Assembly (NCBI GenBank): GCA_963825415.1
Contig: CAWGTD010000001.1
Location: forward strand, 1-64,000
Direction: 5' to 3'
From: BP-464 sp963825415
Lineage (GTDB): Bacteria > Actinomycetota > Thermoleophilia > Solirubrobacterales > Solirubrobacteraceae
DNA: 64,000 nucleotides
Part shown: positions 50,373-58,351 of the stretch, piece after piece
Numbering within the stretch: position 1 is the stretch's first letter
How the letters are laid out: each line of letters begins with the position of its first letter
Position numbers and translations under genes: made by a program
The notes under the pieces: model-generated
The model's database searches: none
What the model was told of the DNA's origin: nothing
What the model saw: the letters and a program-made list of their open reading frames with translations, nothing else

Positions 50373-51322
50373 TGCCGGTCCCCGCCGAGAGCGGGCATCA
50401 CGTTCTCGGCCAGCCTGGCCATCCGCTCGTGGAGCGCTCCCTGCTCGACGAAGTCGAAGTTCACCCGAGCGACCACCAGCTCCGCCCCGAGTTCGATCCA
50501 CGGCATGAGGGCCTCCAACACGGCCTCGACCGAGCCGACCACGGCGGATCGCTCCATGCGATCCAGCTGCTCCTCGACCGCAGCGGGCGCCGCGAACCCG
50601 GTCGCCTCGCCCAGCTTCCACCACGAACCCACCTCCTCGGCGTAGTGCCTGCGCAACCGGGCGCGGAACGTCGCCGCCCGCCGGTCGTCGTCCTCCAGCC
50701 AGACGTCGCGCAAAACGGCGATCCTCGGTGGCCGGCCCGCCTCGCCGGCGTAGAGGTCGACGAGACGCAGCGCGGAGTCGGGAGACGTGCTCTGCGGCAG
50801 GAGCAGCCCGTGGCCGAACCGAGCCGCGCGCCGCACGGCCGGTTGGCTGATGCCGCCCACCCACACGGGCGCAGGGGCGGCGACGTCCTCGAGCCGCTCC
50901 AGGAAACCGTCCATGCGGCGACCGCGGTGCGCCCGCGATGCGCCGACAGCCTCGAACTCGGCTTCCCGATATCCCAGGCCCAGCCCGAGCTCGAGCCGGC
51001 CGCCCGAGAGCCGCTGGAGCGTGACGACGCCGTCTATCAGTCCCTCGAGCTGGTGCTGCGGCGCGAGCAGGACCGCGCTGCCGAGCCTCAGCCGGCTGGT
51101 GCAAGCGGCGGCGTGCGCCTGGGCGGGCAGCAGCGCCGGGCACCACCCGTCGTACCACGCGCGGTGCTCGGAGAGCCACAGGGAGTCGAGCCCGAGCGAA
51201 TCGGCGAGCGCCGCGTCCTCGCCGAACCGGCGATACAGCTCGGGGAAGGGCCGCGGCGCGTCGTGCGTGGACTGCATCGTCCACAACCCCACTCCGAGCC
51301 GTGCCTTGACGGTGCTGCTCAC
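50369..51322 (-). CDS. LLM class flavin/F420-dependent oxidoreductase
   Basis: A 317-aa luciferase-like protein: LGVGLWTMQSTHDAPRPFPEL, LWLSEHRAWYDGW, LRLGSAVLLAPQHQLEGL, LSGGRLELGLGLGYREAEF, APVWVGGISQPAVRRAARFG. It overlaps the phosphotransferase gene by ATGA and the short LLM gene by ATGA. In this operon it may act on the product of the CoA-dependent chain shortening, for example an aldehyde or ketone (inference). Confidence 0.87.
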   Translation of the reverse strand: MSSTVKARLGVGLWTMQSTHDAPRPFPELYRRFGEDAALADSLGLDSLWLSEHRAWYDGWCPALLPAQAHAAACTSRLRLGSAVLLAPQHQLEGLIDGVVTLQRLSGGRLELGLGLGYREAEFEAVGASRAHRGRRMDGFLERLEDVAAPAPVWVGGISQPAVRRAARFGHGLLLPQSTSPDSALRLVDLYAGEAGRPPRIAVLRDVWLEDDDRRAATFRARLRRHYAEEVGSWWKLGEATGFAAPAAVEEQLDRMERSAVVGSVEAVLEALMPWIELGAELVVARVNFDFVEQGALHERMARLAENVMPALGGDRQ

Positions 51323-52401
51323 GCCGCCTGCGTCCGCGCCCTCGCCTGCGCGGCCAGTTCCAGCACCCCATTGCCGAACTGCTTGAGATACGGGTCGTCG
51401 CTGAGCCCGCTGTGCGCCCGCCGGTAGTTGCCCTCCATGAAGATGGCCGACTTCCAGAGGGCCAGCACCTCGTAGTAGCGCACGTCGCCCACCGCGCGAC
51501 CCGAGCCCCGCTCGTATCGGGCGATCAGGTCCTCGCGCCGCCGAAAGCCCTCGCCCCGCGTGATCCCGTTGACCTCGTACATCCCGCGATCGGGATCATC
51601 GGCCTCGATCCACATCGCGCACAGGTAGCCGACGTCGGCCAGCGGGTCTCCCACCGTCGCCATCTCCCAGTCGAAGATCGCGAGCAGGCGGGCCGGCGCG
51701 GTCTCGGCATAGATGACGTTGCCGAGCCGGTAGTCGCCGTGGACGATGGTCTCCGGACCGGCGGGCGGACGATGGTCCTCGAGCCACCGCGCGACGTGCT
51801 CGACGTCGGGGACCTCGCGCGTCCGGTTGTGCTCCCACAGGCCGTTGAACCGCCGCAGCTGCCGGTCCACGTAGGCCGAGTTGCGAGCGAGCTGCCCGAG
51901 CGCCGTGGCCTGCCAGTCGACGGCGTGGAGCTCGACGAGGGCGTCGACGAGCTCGTCGCAGGCCGCGGCGCGCCCGGCGCGATCGTCGAGTGCCTCCGGG
52001 AGGTCGTCGACGATCACGTGTCCGTCGACGCGTTCCATGAGATAGAAGGGCGCGCCGATGACGGTCTCGTCGTCGCAGGCCGCCAGCAGCTGAGGAATTC
52101 GCACACCGGTCCCCGACAGGCCGTCGAGGATGGTCGCCTCGCGGAGAACGTCGTGCGCGCTGGGCGGGAGCGGAGGCCGCGGCGGCCGGCGCAGGACCAG
52201 CTCGGTGCCGTCCTCGCGCCCGATCAGGAAGATGACGTTCGACCGGCCCTCGCCGATCGGCGAGACGGTCAGCGCACCTCGGCCGAGGCCGCGGGAGTCG
52301 AGAAACTGGGCCAGCGGCTCGAGGACGAGCAACGGCGGCCGCGACCGGCCGTCCGCCTCCTCCCAGGTCTGTACGACGTCGTCCGCGGCCGCCGCCGTCA
52401 C
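51319..52401 (-). CDS. APH-like phosphotransferase (ACAD10/11 N-domain or LvaA type)
   Basis: A 360-aa aminoglycoside-phosphotransferase-fold kinase: the nucleotide-loop region GEGRSNVIFLI, catalytic HGDYRLGNVI (Brenner motif), and metal motif IFDWEMATVGDPLADVGYL. This subgroup is found beside acyl-CoA dehydrogenases, and animal ACAD10/11 and bacterial LvaA phosphorylate 4-hydroxyacyl-CoAs rather than drugs. Here it is coupled to the CoA ligase (ATGA), with the dehydrogenase one gene further upstream, so the same role is likely. Antibiotic resistance is unlikely. Confidence 0.88.
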   Translation of the reverse strand: MTAAAADDVVQTWEEADGRSRPPLLVLEPLAQFLDSRGLGRGALTVSPIGEGRSNVIFLIGREDGTELVLRRPPRPPLPPSAHDVLREATILDGLSGTGVRIPQLLAACDDETVIGAPFYLMERVDGHVIVDDLPEALDDRAGRAAACDELVDALVELHAVDWQATALGQLARNSAYVDRQLRRFNGLWEHNRTREVPDVEHVARWLEDHRPPAGPETIVHGDYRLGNVIYAETAPARLLAIFDWEMATVGDPLADVGYLCAMWIEADDPDRGMYEVNGITRGEGFRRREDLIARYERGSGRAVGDVRYYEVLALWKSAIFMEGNYRRAHSGLSDDPYLKQFGNGVLELAAQARARTQAA

Positions 52402-53924
52402 GACTGCGGCCCGCCGTATAGCTCACGGACCTCGCCCTTGGCGATCTTGCCGCCCGGGTTCTTGGGCAGCTCGGGCGCGAAGAGGATGTCCTTCGGGCGC
52501 TTGTAGGCGGCCAGCGACTCGCGACAGTGGGCGCGCAGCTCGGCCTCCAGGCTCGCCGCCTCGATTCCGTTCCGAGCCACGACGACGGCCCGCACCGCCT
52601 CGCCCCACTTGTCGTGAGGGACACCGATGACGGCCACCTCCGCAACCGCGTCGTGCCGGGCCAGCGCCATCTCCACCTCGCCGGCGGCGACGTTCATCCC
52701 GCCGGTCTTGATCATGTCCTTCTTGCGGCCGCGGAACAGCAGCATGCCGTCGTCGGCGCGGACACCGAGATCTCCCGTCCGCAGCCACCCGTCCTGAAGC
52801 GTTTGCCCGCTGGCCTCCGGATCGCCGAAGTATCCGAGCATGACCGTGGGCCCGTGGACCAACACCTCGCCCACCTCACCAGGCGCCACGTCGTCGCCGT
52901 TGACGTCGGCGATCCGGTAGCGGTCGAGGCCCTTCGGGAAGCCCACGCAGTCGGGGCGGTCCAAGAACATCTCCGCGGGGGCGGCCCAGTTGGAGCCCTC
53001 GCTGCTGCCGTAGCAGTAGCGCACGATCGGCCCGAACCGGTCGGCGATCGCCTGCCGTATCCGGTCGGAGAGCTGATATGCCGTCTCCACCAGGCGCAGC
53101 GACGAGAGATCGCGGGCCTCCTGGCCGGGCACCTCGAGCATCGCCGCCAGCATCGTGCCGGCGAAGAACGCGACCGAGACGCCCTCGGCCTCGATCAACT
53201 CGAGGCACGTCCTCGGCTCGAACCGCGTGAGGACCACCCGCGATCCCTCGATCACGTTTGGCAGCACGAAGTTTGCGAACCCGACGCCGCTCAGCGGCAC
53301 CGTGAACAGCTCGGTGTCGCCGCGGCGCCGCGGCGTCTCCAACTGGCAGTTGATCGCCGACCAGATCTGGTTGGCGTGGCTCTTCGCACACCCCTTGGGG
53401 CGTCCGGTGCTGCCCGACGTGTAGATCACCGTCGACGGTGTCTTCGGCCCTCCCGGCGCCTCCGGCAGCTCTTCGCCGCTCTGTTCCTGCCCGAGGTCGT
53501 CGGCGGTCGCCGTCGCGCGACCTTCGGCGGCATCGAGCCCCAGCCACAGCGGAGGCCGCGATCGCAGCTCGTCGACCAGGGGCGCGAACTCGGCCGCGTA
53601 GACGAGCGTCCGGGCGCCGCTGCGCTCGAGGACGTCATCCATGTCGGCCACCGTCAGCATCGTGTTGAGCGGGACGCTGACCGCCCCGACCTTCGCGATC
53701 GCGAAGTAGAGAGCCAGCAGAGCGTCCGAGTTGTGGCCCATCGACGCCACGCACTCGCCCTGCGCCACGCCGGCCTCGCACAGCCCGCGGGCGATGCGAT
53801 TGACCCGCTCGTTGAACTCGCCGAACGCGAAGCGGCGGCCCTCGCTGACCACGAACTCCCGGTCGGGGTAGCGCTCCGCGGCGATCCGCAGCAGGTCGCC
53901 GAGGTTGCCGGGCGGGCGCTCCAT
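52398..53924 (-). CDS. AMP-binding acyl-CoA ligase
   Basis: A 508-aa ANL ligase: VIYTSGSTGRPKGCAKSHAN P-loop, RYCYGSSEGSNWA, GWLRTGDLG, and C-terminal NPGGKIAKGEVREL with the catalytic Lys. It resembles crotonobetaine/carnitine- or aryl-CoA-ligase-like members. The ATG at 53924 overlaps the acyl-CoA dehydrogenase stop (TGATG); the frame extending to 54383 is antiphase reading of that gene. It activates the acid that the rest of this operon degrades. Confidence 0.9.
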   Translation of the reverse strand: MERPPGNLGDLLRIAAERYPDREFVVSEGRRFAFGEFNERVNRIARGLCEAGVAQGECVASMGHNSDALLALYFAIAKVGAVSVPLNTMLTVADMDDVLERSGARTLVYAAEFAPLVDELRSRPPLWLGLDAAEGRATATADDLGQEQSGEELPEAPGGPKTPSTVIYTSGSTGRPKGCAKSHANQIWSAINCQLETPRRRGDTELFTVPLSGVGFANFVLPNVIEGSRVVLTRFEPRTCLELIEAEGVSVAFFAGTMLAAMLEVPGQEARDLSSLRLVETAYQLSDRIRQAIADRFGPIVRYCYGSSEGSNWAAPAEMFLDRPDCVGFPKGLDRYRIADVNGDDVAPGEVGEVLVHGPTVMLGYFGDPEASGQTLQDGWLRTGDLGVRADDGMLLFRGRKKDMIKTGGMNVAAGEVEMALARHDAVAEVAVIGVPHDKWGEAVRAVVVARNGIEAASLEAELRAHCRESLAAYKRPKDILFAPELPKNPGGKIAKGEVRELYGGPQS

Positions 53925-55084
53925 CAGTAGGAGCGGGGCAGCCCCATCTCCACCCCAAGGGCGTTGCGCGCCATCTCGTTGGTGATCGGGCCCAGCACGA
54001 GCTGGCGGCTGTCGCGGAAGTGGCGCTGCATGGACGACTCCATCATGAAGCCGTGGCCCGCGGTCACGTCCATTCCGCGGCTCGCCACCCTGAAGGCGAC
54101 CTCGCTGGCCACCATCTTCGCCGCGGTGGCCTCGGCGTAGGCGCTGCGGCCCGCCTCGAAGGTGGCGACCGCCTTGTACATCAGCAAGCGCGCCATCTCG
54201 ATCTCGACGGCCGAGTCGACGAGCTTGTGCTGGATGGCCTGGAACCCGCCGATCGGCCGGCCGAAGGCGACGCGCTCCTTGGCGAAGGCCATGGCGTCGT
54301 CCAGAGCGGCCTGGGCGTTGCCGATGGCGTTGGCGGCGACGGTGATCCGCTCGTGGTTGAGCGTCTTGGTGAGCTGGCCCCACGCGCGATCGCGCTCGCC
54401 GACGAGGTTCTCGACGGGCACCTCGACGTCGTCGAAGAACACCTCGCAGGTCGAGAGGCTCCTGCCGCCCAGCTTCTCCATCTTGCGGATCTCCAGCCCC
54501 GGCGCGTCGGTCGGCACGATCAGCAGCGAGAGCCCGTGCGTCTTCTTGGACTCCGCCGGAGCGGTGCGGACGACGGTGAGGATGTTCGAGGATTGGTCCG
54601 CGTTGCTCGTGTAGACCTTCTGGCCGTTGATGCGAAAGACACCGTCGCGTTCGACCGCGTGGGTCTTGAGGCTCGTGAGGATGTCGGTGCCGCCACCGGG
54701 CTCGGTGATGCCGAACGCGAAGAAGACCTCACCCCGGGCGATCCCCGGCAGGTAGGCCTGCTTCTGCTCCTCGGTGCCGAAGTAAGCGATCGAGCGCGCG
54801 CCGCAATAGGCCATGAGCTCGTACAGCAGCCCGAGCGAGAACATCCCGCGCGCGAGCTCCTCGACGATGACGCACTCCTCCAGCAGCCCGAGCCCGGTCC
54901 CGCCGTACTCCTCCGGGATCGGGCCGGCCAACAGGCCGATGTCGGCGAGCTTCGCCCACAGCTCGGCGGGGAAGCGACCCTCCCGGTCGAGCTCGTTGAC
55001 GTACTCCGGCTTGCACTCCTTGCGGACGAAGTCGCGAACCATGTCGCGAATCGCCCGCTGCTCGTCGGAGAGCTCGAAGTCCAT
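53924..55084 (-). CDS. Acyl-CoA dehydrogenase
   Basis: A 386-aa FAD enzyme: LSDEQRAIRDMVRDFVRKECK, FGITEPGGGTDILTSL, YTSNADQSS, LGPITNEMARNALGVEMGLPRSY. Same length and the same tail type as the dehydrogenase at 17967-19127. The region usually carrying the catalytic Glu reads LGPITNEM rather than Y-x-G-T-x-E-I. Possible roles are ordinary alpha,beta-dehydrogenation or the ACAD11/LvaC-like removal of phosphate from 4-phosphoacyl-CoA together with the nearby kinase. Confidence 0.92.
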   Translation of the reverse strand: MDFELSDEQRAIRDMVRDFVRKECKPEYVNELDREGRFPAELWAKLADIGLLAGPIPEEYGGTGLGLLEECVIVEELARGMFSLGLLYELMAYCGARSIAYFGTEEQKQAYLPGIARGEVFFAFGITEPGGGTDILTSLKTHAVERDGVFRINGQKVYTSNADQSSNILTVVRTAPAESKKTHGLSLLIVPTDAPGLEIRKMEKLGGRSLSTCEVFFDDVEVPVENLVGERDRAWGQLTKTLNHERITVAANAIGNAQAALDDAMAFAKERVAFGRPIGGFQAIQHKLVDSAVEIEMARLLMYKAVATFEAGRSAYAEATAAKMVASEVAFRVASRGMDVTAGHGFMMESSMQRHFRDSRQLVLGPITNEMARNALGVEMGLPRSY

Positions 55085-55543
55085 CTACTCCGCCCCGGCC
55101 GGGACGAACAGGGGGAGCGCGCGCTCCTCCGGCACGAACCGCGCGTCCACGCGCATCCCGATCTGGATCTCCTCGAGGGGCAGGCCGACGACATTGCCCG
55201 CGATCCGCGCCCCGCGCCCGCCGTCGATCTCGACGACCCCGACGGCATAGGGGTAGGCCTCCTCGAATCCGGGCGGCCGGCCCTCGGTCCCCGGGCCATG
55301 GATGACGGTGTAGGTGTAGAGGGTCCCCGAGGTGCCGACGGGCATCCACTCGCTGTCGGTGGACTGGCAGTTGGGACAGCGCTCCTGCGAGGGGAACCAC
55401 GTCTCGTCGCAGTCGCGACAGTGCTGGACGTGCAGCTCGCCGCGCGCGCAGCCGTCCCAGAAGGCGACGTCGCGCGGGGCGACGCGCGGCGCCGGGCGCG
55501 ACGCGGCGATCTGCTCGGCCTGGGTGCGGGTCTCGGTGCTCAT
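55085..55543 (-). CDS. Zn-ribbon/OB-fold (DUF35) protein, partner of the thiolase-like gene
   Basis: A 152-aa protein with a rubredoxin-like ribbon CRDC ... CPNC (C-x2-C twice, about residues 42-60) followed by an OB-fold that starts with GTLYTYTVIHGP. Such DUF35 proteins bind thiolase-like partners; in steroid side-chain degradation they complete Ltp-type retro-aldolases. It starts 7 bp after the thiolase-like gene stop and ends directly before the acyl-CoA dehydrogenase ATG, which fits that pairing. Confidence 0.87.
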   Translation of the reverse strand: MSTETRTQAEQIAASRPAPRVAPRDVAFWDGCARGELHVQHCRDCDETWFPSQERCPNCQSTDSEWMPVGTSGTLYTYTVIHGPGTEGRPPGFEEAYPYAVGVVEIDGGRGARIAGNVVGLPLEEIQIGMRVDARFVPEERALPLFVPAGAE

Positions 55544-55550
55544 GCGACGC

Positions 55551-56723
55551 TCACTTTCGAAGTACGAGTGCGCTGGTGGCGCTGGGGGTTCCGCCGCTGA
55601 CGAAGCAGACCTCGGCGTCCGGTACCTGGGCGGTGGACTCGCCACGGACCTGCCGGACGCCCTCGAGGACGTGCGTGAAGCCGTGCACGTAAGCCTCGCC
55701 GAGGTGCCCGCCGTGGGTGTTGATCGGCAGCTCCCCGCCGAGTTCGATGCGCCCGTTCTCGACGAACGGCCCGCCCTCGCCTTTCTGACAGAAGCCATAG
55801 TCCTCGAGCTGCGCGAGGACGGTGTAGGAGTAGCAGTCGTAGAGCTGGGCGACGTCGACGTCGGCGGGGCCGATGCCGGCCATCTCCCACAGCCGCCCGG
55901 CCACCTCCCGCGACGGGGTGTGCGTGATCGTCCCGCGGCGAAACGCGATGAGCTCCCAGTAGGGCAGGCTCTTCGTCCCCGACGCCGCTGCCGCCGCCAT
56001 GACGTAGGCCGGTGGCTTGCGCAGGTCCTTGGCCCGCTCGGCGGACGTCACGACGACGGCGCAGGCGCCGAACGTCGGCAGGATGAAGATGTCGGCCTCG
56101 CGCAACGGCTCGGAGACGTACGGCGAATCGAGGTAGTCCTCGATCGACAGCTCCTGGCCCCGCAGCGACGACGGGTTCAGGGCCGCGTGCTTGCGGCAGG
56201 CCTTGACGATGGCCCCGAGGTGCTCCTCGGTGGTCCCGAACTCGTACATGTGCCGCTGGGCGCACACGGCGAAGGTGTCGATCATCGCGTTCCACCCCGT
56301 GGTGCGCATGAAGTCGCGCACACCCGAGTGGCGCGCCCACAGCGTGTTCGAGTTGTGCTTGGCGCCCTCGAGGAAGTCGGCCGGCGTGAAGGAGCGGAAG
56401 CACACGACGTTCTTCGCGGCGCCGGTGGCCACGGCGGCCGCCGCGTGCTGGATCACCGCGCACGAAGCGCCACCGCCGTGCGGGATCTCCGCCCAGTAGG
56501 CGAGGTCCTCCACACCGAGGTTCGCGGCCAGCATCTCGACCGAGGTCGAGGAGTCGACCGAGTAGCGGATGAGTCCGTCGATGTCGCGGCGTTCGAGCCC
56601 GGCGTCGGCGATGGCGGCGTCGATCGCCTCCAGCGCCAGCTGCACGCCGGTGCGGTCTGACTCCTGGCCGAACTCGGTGGATCCGATGCCCACGATCGCG
56701 GCCTTGTCGCGCAAGGTCTCCAT
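55551..56723 (-). CDS. Thiolase-like / lipid-transfer protein (Ltp, SCP-x type)
   Basis: A 390-aa thiolase-fold protein: AAIVGIGSTEFG, the nucleophile-region Cys in GGGASCAVIQHA (about residue 88), DVAQLYDCYSYTVLAQLEDYGFC, and NTHGGHLGEAYVHG. It lacks the second C-terminal Cys motif of true thiolases (the end reads FVSGGTPSATS), as in Ltp-type proteins that do retro-aldol rather than Claisen cleavage. With the DUF35 partner it may release an aldehyde or ketone plus acetyl- or propionyl-CoA. ATG at 56723 overlaps the MaoC stop. Confidence 0.87.
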   Translation of the reverse strand: METLRDKAAIVGIGSTEFGQESDRTGVQLALEAIDAAIADAGLERRDIDGLIRYSVDSSTSVEMLAANLGVEDLAYWAEIPHGGGASCAVIQHAAAAVATGAAKNVVCFRSFTPADFLEGAKHNSNTLWARHSGVRDFMRTTGWNAMIDTFAVCAQRHMYEFGTTEEHLGAIVKACRKHAALNPSSLRGQELSIEDYLDSPYVSEPLREADIFILPTFGACAVVVTSAERAKDLRKPPAYVMAAAAASGTKSLPYWELIAFRRGTITHTPSREVAGRLWEMAGIGPADVDVAQLYDCYSYTVLAQLEDYGFCQKGEGGPFVENGRIELGGELPINTHGGHLGEAYVHGFTHVLEGVRQVRGESTAQVPDAEVCFVSGGTPSATSALVLRK

Positions 56724-57199
56724 CACGCCTTCTCCTGGTTGTCGATTGCCTCGCGCCGGCGCACCAGCAGTCGCTCGGTGCCCACCATGACCGTCTCGTC
56801 GCGGTCGTTGATCACGCGCACGTCGTAGACGAGGACGCCGGCCGACGCGTCGGGCCCGTCCTCACGTGTCTGGAGCGTGCGCTGCGCGTGCAGCGTGTCG
56901 CCGATGAACACCGGCGCCGTGAACCGCACGCGCTCCCATCCGGCCAGCCGGACGAAGCCCTCAGGGCGATAGTCCCCGGGCACCTGGCCGAGGGCCAGCG
57001 AGACCGACAGGTTGAACGCGATGTTGCCGTGCGCGATCCGCTGCCCGAAGGGGGTCTGCGCGGCGTGGACGACGTCTACGTGCGCGGGGTTGAAGTCGCC
57101 GACGATCCCCGACCAGAAGACCACGTCGGTCTCGGTCACCGTCCGCCGGGCGGACTCCAGCTCGAGGCCGGGCTCGTAGTCCTCCCAGAACTGCCTCAT
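56723..57199 (-). CDS. MaoC-like enoyl-CoA hydratase
   Basis: A 158-aa hot-dog hydratase with the full catalytic segment FWSGIVGDFNPAHVDVVHA (D-x3-NPAH) and IAHGNIAFNLSVSL. It should add water to the enoyl-CoA made by the acyl-CoA dehydrogenase, giving the 3-hydroxyacyl-CoA for the Ltp/DUF35 pair. ATGA overlap with the other MaoC-like gene upstream suggests a heterodimer. The ribosome site is inside the upstream gene. Confidence 0.88.
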   Translation of the reverse strand: MRQFWEDYEPGLELESARRTVTETDVVFWSGIVGDFNPAHVDVVHAAQTPFGQRIAHGNIAFNLSVSLALGQVPGDYRPEGFVRLAGWERVRFTAPVFIGDTLHAQRTLQTREDGPDASAGVLVYDVRVINDRDETVMVGTERLLVRRREAIDNQEKA

Positions 57200-57648
57200 G
57201 CCGCCACCTCCTGGCCCACCGGCGCGCGCCCCAGCATGACGCGGTGGCGCGTCGAGTTGACGAGGTTGCCGTCCTGGTCGGTGGTCCGGTGGACGAAGAC
57301 GATGATGCCGCGGCCGTCGTCGCGCTCGACGAGGTCGACCACCTCGACCTCGCTGGAGATCGTGGAGCCGAGCGGAAGCTCGCGGTGGACGAGCAGCTCG
57401 TCGAACCCGTAGAAGGCGATGAAGCTCTTGGCCATCCAGGCGTAGCGGCCGGCGCTGAGCAACAGACACAGCCCGACGCTGAAGGCGAACATCTCGGGCA
57501 CGACCCAGGTGCCCTCCGCCGTGGTGCGACGATCCCAGTCGCCGCTGAACATCGAGTACATCACGACGTCGGCCTGCGTCAGCGTCCGCCGCGGGCTGCG
57601 GAACACTTCGCCGATCGCGTAGTCCTCGTAATAGACCTTGTCTTCCAT
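57196..57648 (-). CDS. MaoC-like hot-dog protein, partner of the next hydratase
   Basis: A 150-aa hot-dog protein (YYEDYAIGEVFRSPRRTLTQADVVMYSMFSGDWDRRTTA). The place of the hydratase NPAH reads WDRRTTAEG, so it has probably lost catalysis and binds substrate or stabilises the partner. The ATG at 57648 has a GGGAGAG ribosome site. First gene of the nine-gene operon that runs to 49662; an ACCG-type operator (site I) lies 16 bp upstream. Confidence 0.8.
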   Translation of the reverse strand: MEDKVYYEDYAIGEVFRSPRRTLTQADVVMYSMFSGDWDRRTTAEGTWVVPEMFAFSVGLCLLLSAGRYAWMAKSFIAFYGFDELLVHRELPLGSTISSEVEVVDLVERDDGRGIIVFVHRTTDQDGNLVNSTRHRVMLGRAPVGQEVAA

Positions 57649-57663
57649 CTCTCCCGTAGCTCC

Positions 57664-57681
57664 CGACCGACTCGTCGGTCG
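57664..57681. promoter_or_regulatory. TetR-type operator (site I) upstream of the nine-gene acyl-CoA operon
   Basis: CGACCGACTCGTCGGTCG is an ACCGAC-TC-GTCGGT palindrome; outer bases also pair. Core matches ACCGACCGGTCGGT at 12 of 14 positions. Likely bound by the TetR encoded divergently at 57761 or by the 8757 regulator. Confidence 0.55.
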
Positions 57682-57724
57682 ACTTCTACCACGTCCGCTT
57701 CCAAACATCCAGTACAGACCGGGC

Positions 57725-57754
57725 CTGGCATACCGACCCATCCGTCGATAGGAT
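57725..57754 (+). promoter_or_regulatory. Leaderless promoter with wide palindrome of the TetR gene at 57761
   Basis: -35 CTGGCA (57725-57730), 18-bp spacer, -10 TAGGAT (57749-57754), then 6 nt to the ATG. TACCGAC-N6-GTCGATA (57731-57750) fills the spacer and touches the -10. The same wide layout occurs at 61293-61312. Confidence 0.6.
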
Positions 57755-57760
57755 TCTGTC

Positions 57761-58351
57761 ATGGCGTCAGCAACCGGCCCCGGCGAGGAGCGGCGGCGCG
57801 AGATCGTCGACCAGGCCGCGGCCCTCTTCGACCGGCGCGGCTACCACGGGACCAGCCTGGAGGACGTCGCCGCCGCGGTGGGCCTGCGCAAGGCGTCGCT
57901 CTACCACTACTTCCGCGGCAAGGACGACATCCTCAAGCTCATCCACGAGGACTTCCTGGAGTGGACGATGCACCGCGAGGATCAGCGGCGCTCCTATGAC
58001 CTGCCGCCCGCCCAGCACCTGCTGGAGATCATCTCCGACACGCTCGAGGTGCTCGCGCGCCGCCCGGGCCACATCCGTGTCTTCATCGAGCACTACCGCG
58101 AGCTCGACGATGCGACCCGCGAGCACATCGCCGGGGAACGCGCGCGCTACACGCGCATGGTCGAGGACGTCATCCGGGCTGGTGTGGACAGCGGCGCGTT
58201 TCGTCCGATGGATCCCCGCCTGGCGACGCTCGCGCTGTTCGGCGCGTGCAACTGGGCCTATCAGTGGTACCGCCCGAGCGATCAGGATGAGCCGCGCGAG
58301 GTGGCCTACGCGCTGTGGGACCTGCTGATGCGCGGCGTCCGCGCGCGCTAG
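57761..58351 (+). CDS. TetR/AcrR family regulator, KstR2/PaaR-like
   Basis: A 196-aa TetR protein: HTH about residues 18-62 (ALFDRRGYHGTSLEDVAAA, GLRKASLYHYFRGKDD), C-terminal LATLALFGACNWAYQWYRPSD typical of KstR2/PaaR-like acyl-CoA responsive repressors. Leaderless; its own promoter carries a palindrome. Divergent from the nine-gene acyl-CoA operon, its likely target. Its TAG stop shares CTAG with the convergent LLM gene. It is close in sequence to the TetR at 60113-60730. Confidence 0.9.
   Translation: MASATGPGEERRREIVDQAAALFDRRGYHGTSLEDVAAAVGLRKASLYHYFRGKDDILKLIHEDFLEWTMHREDQRRSYDLPPAQHLLEIISDTLEVLARRPGHIRVFIEHYRELDDATREHIAGERARYTRMVEDVIRAGVDSGAFRPMDPRLATLALFGACNWAYQWYRPSDQDEPREVAYALWDLLMRGVRAR

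Noticed and set aside
51319..52401. APH-like gene as an antibiotic resistance determinant
   Set aside because: It is embedded and overlapping in an acyl-CoA catabolic operon, matching ACAD-associated kinases, and no mobile element is near.
52398..54383. A 661-aa version of the second CoA ligase
   Set aside because: The extra part reads antiphase through the acyl-CoA dehydrogenase; the ATG at 53924 with a TGATG overlap is the natural start.
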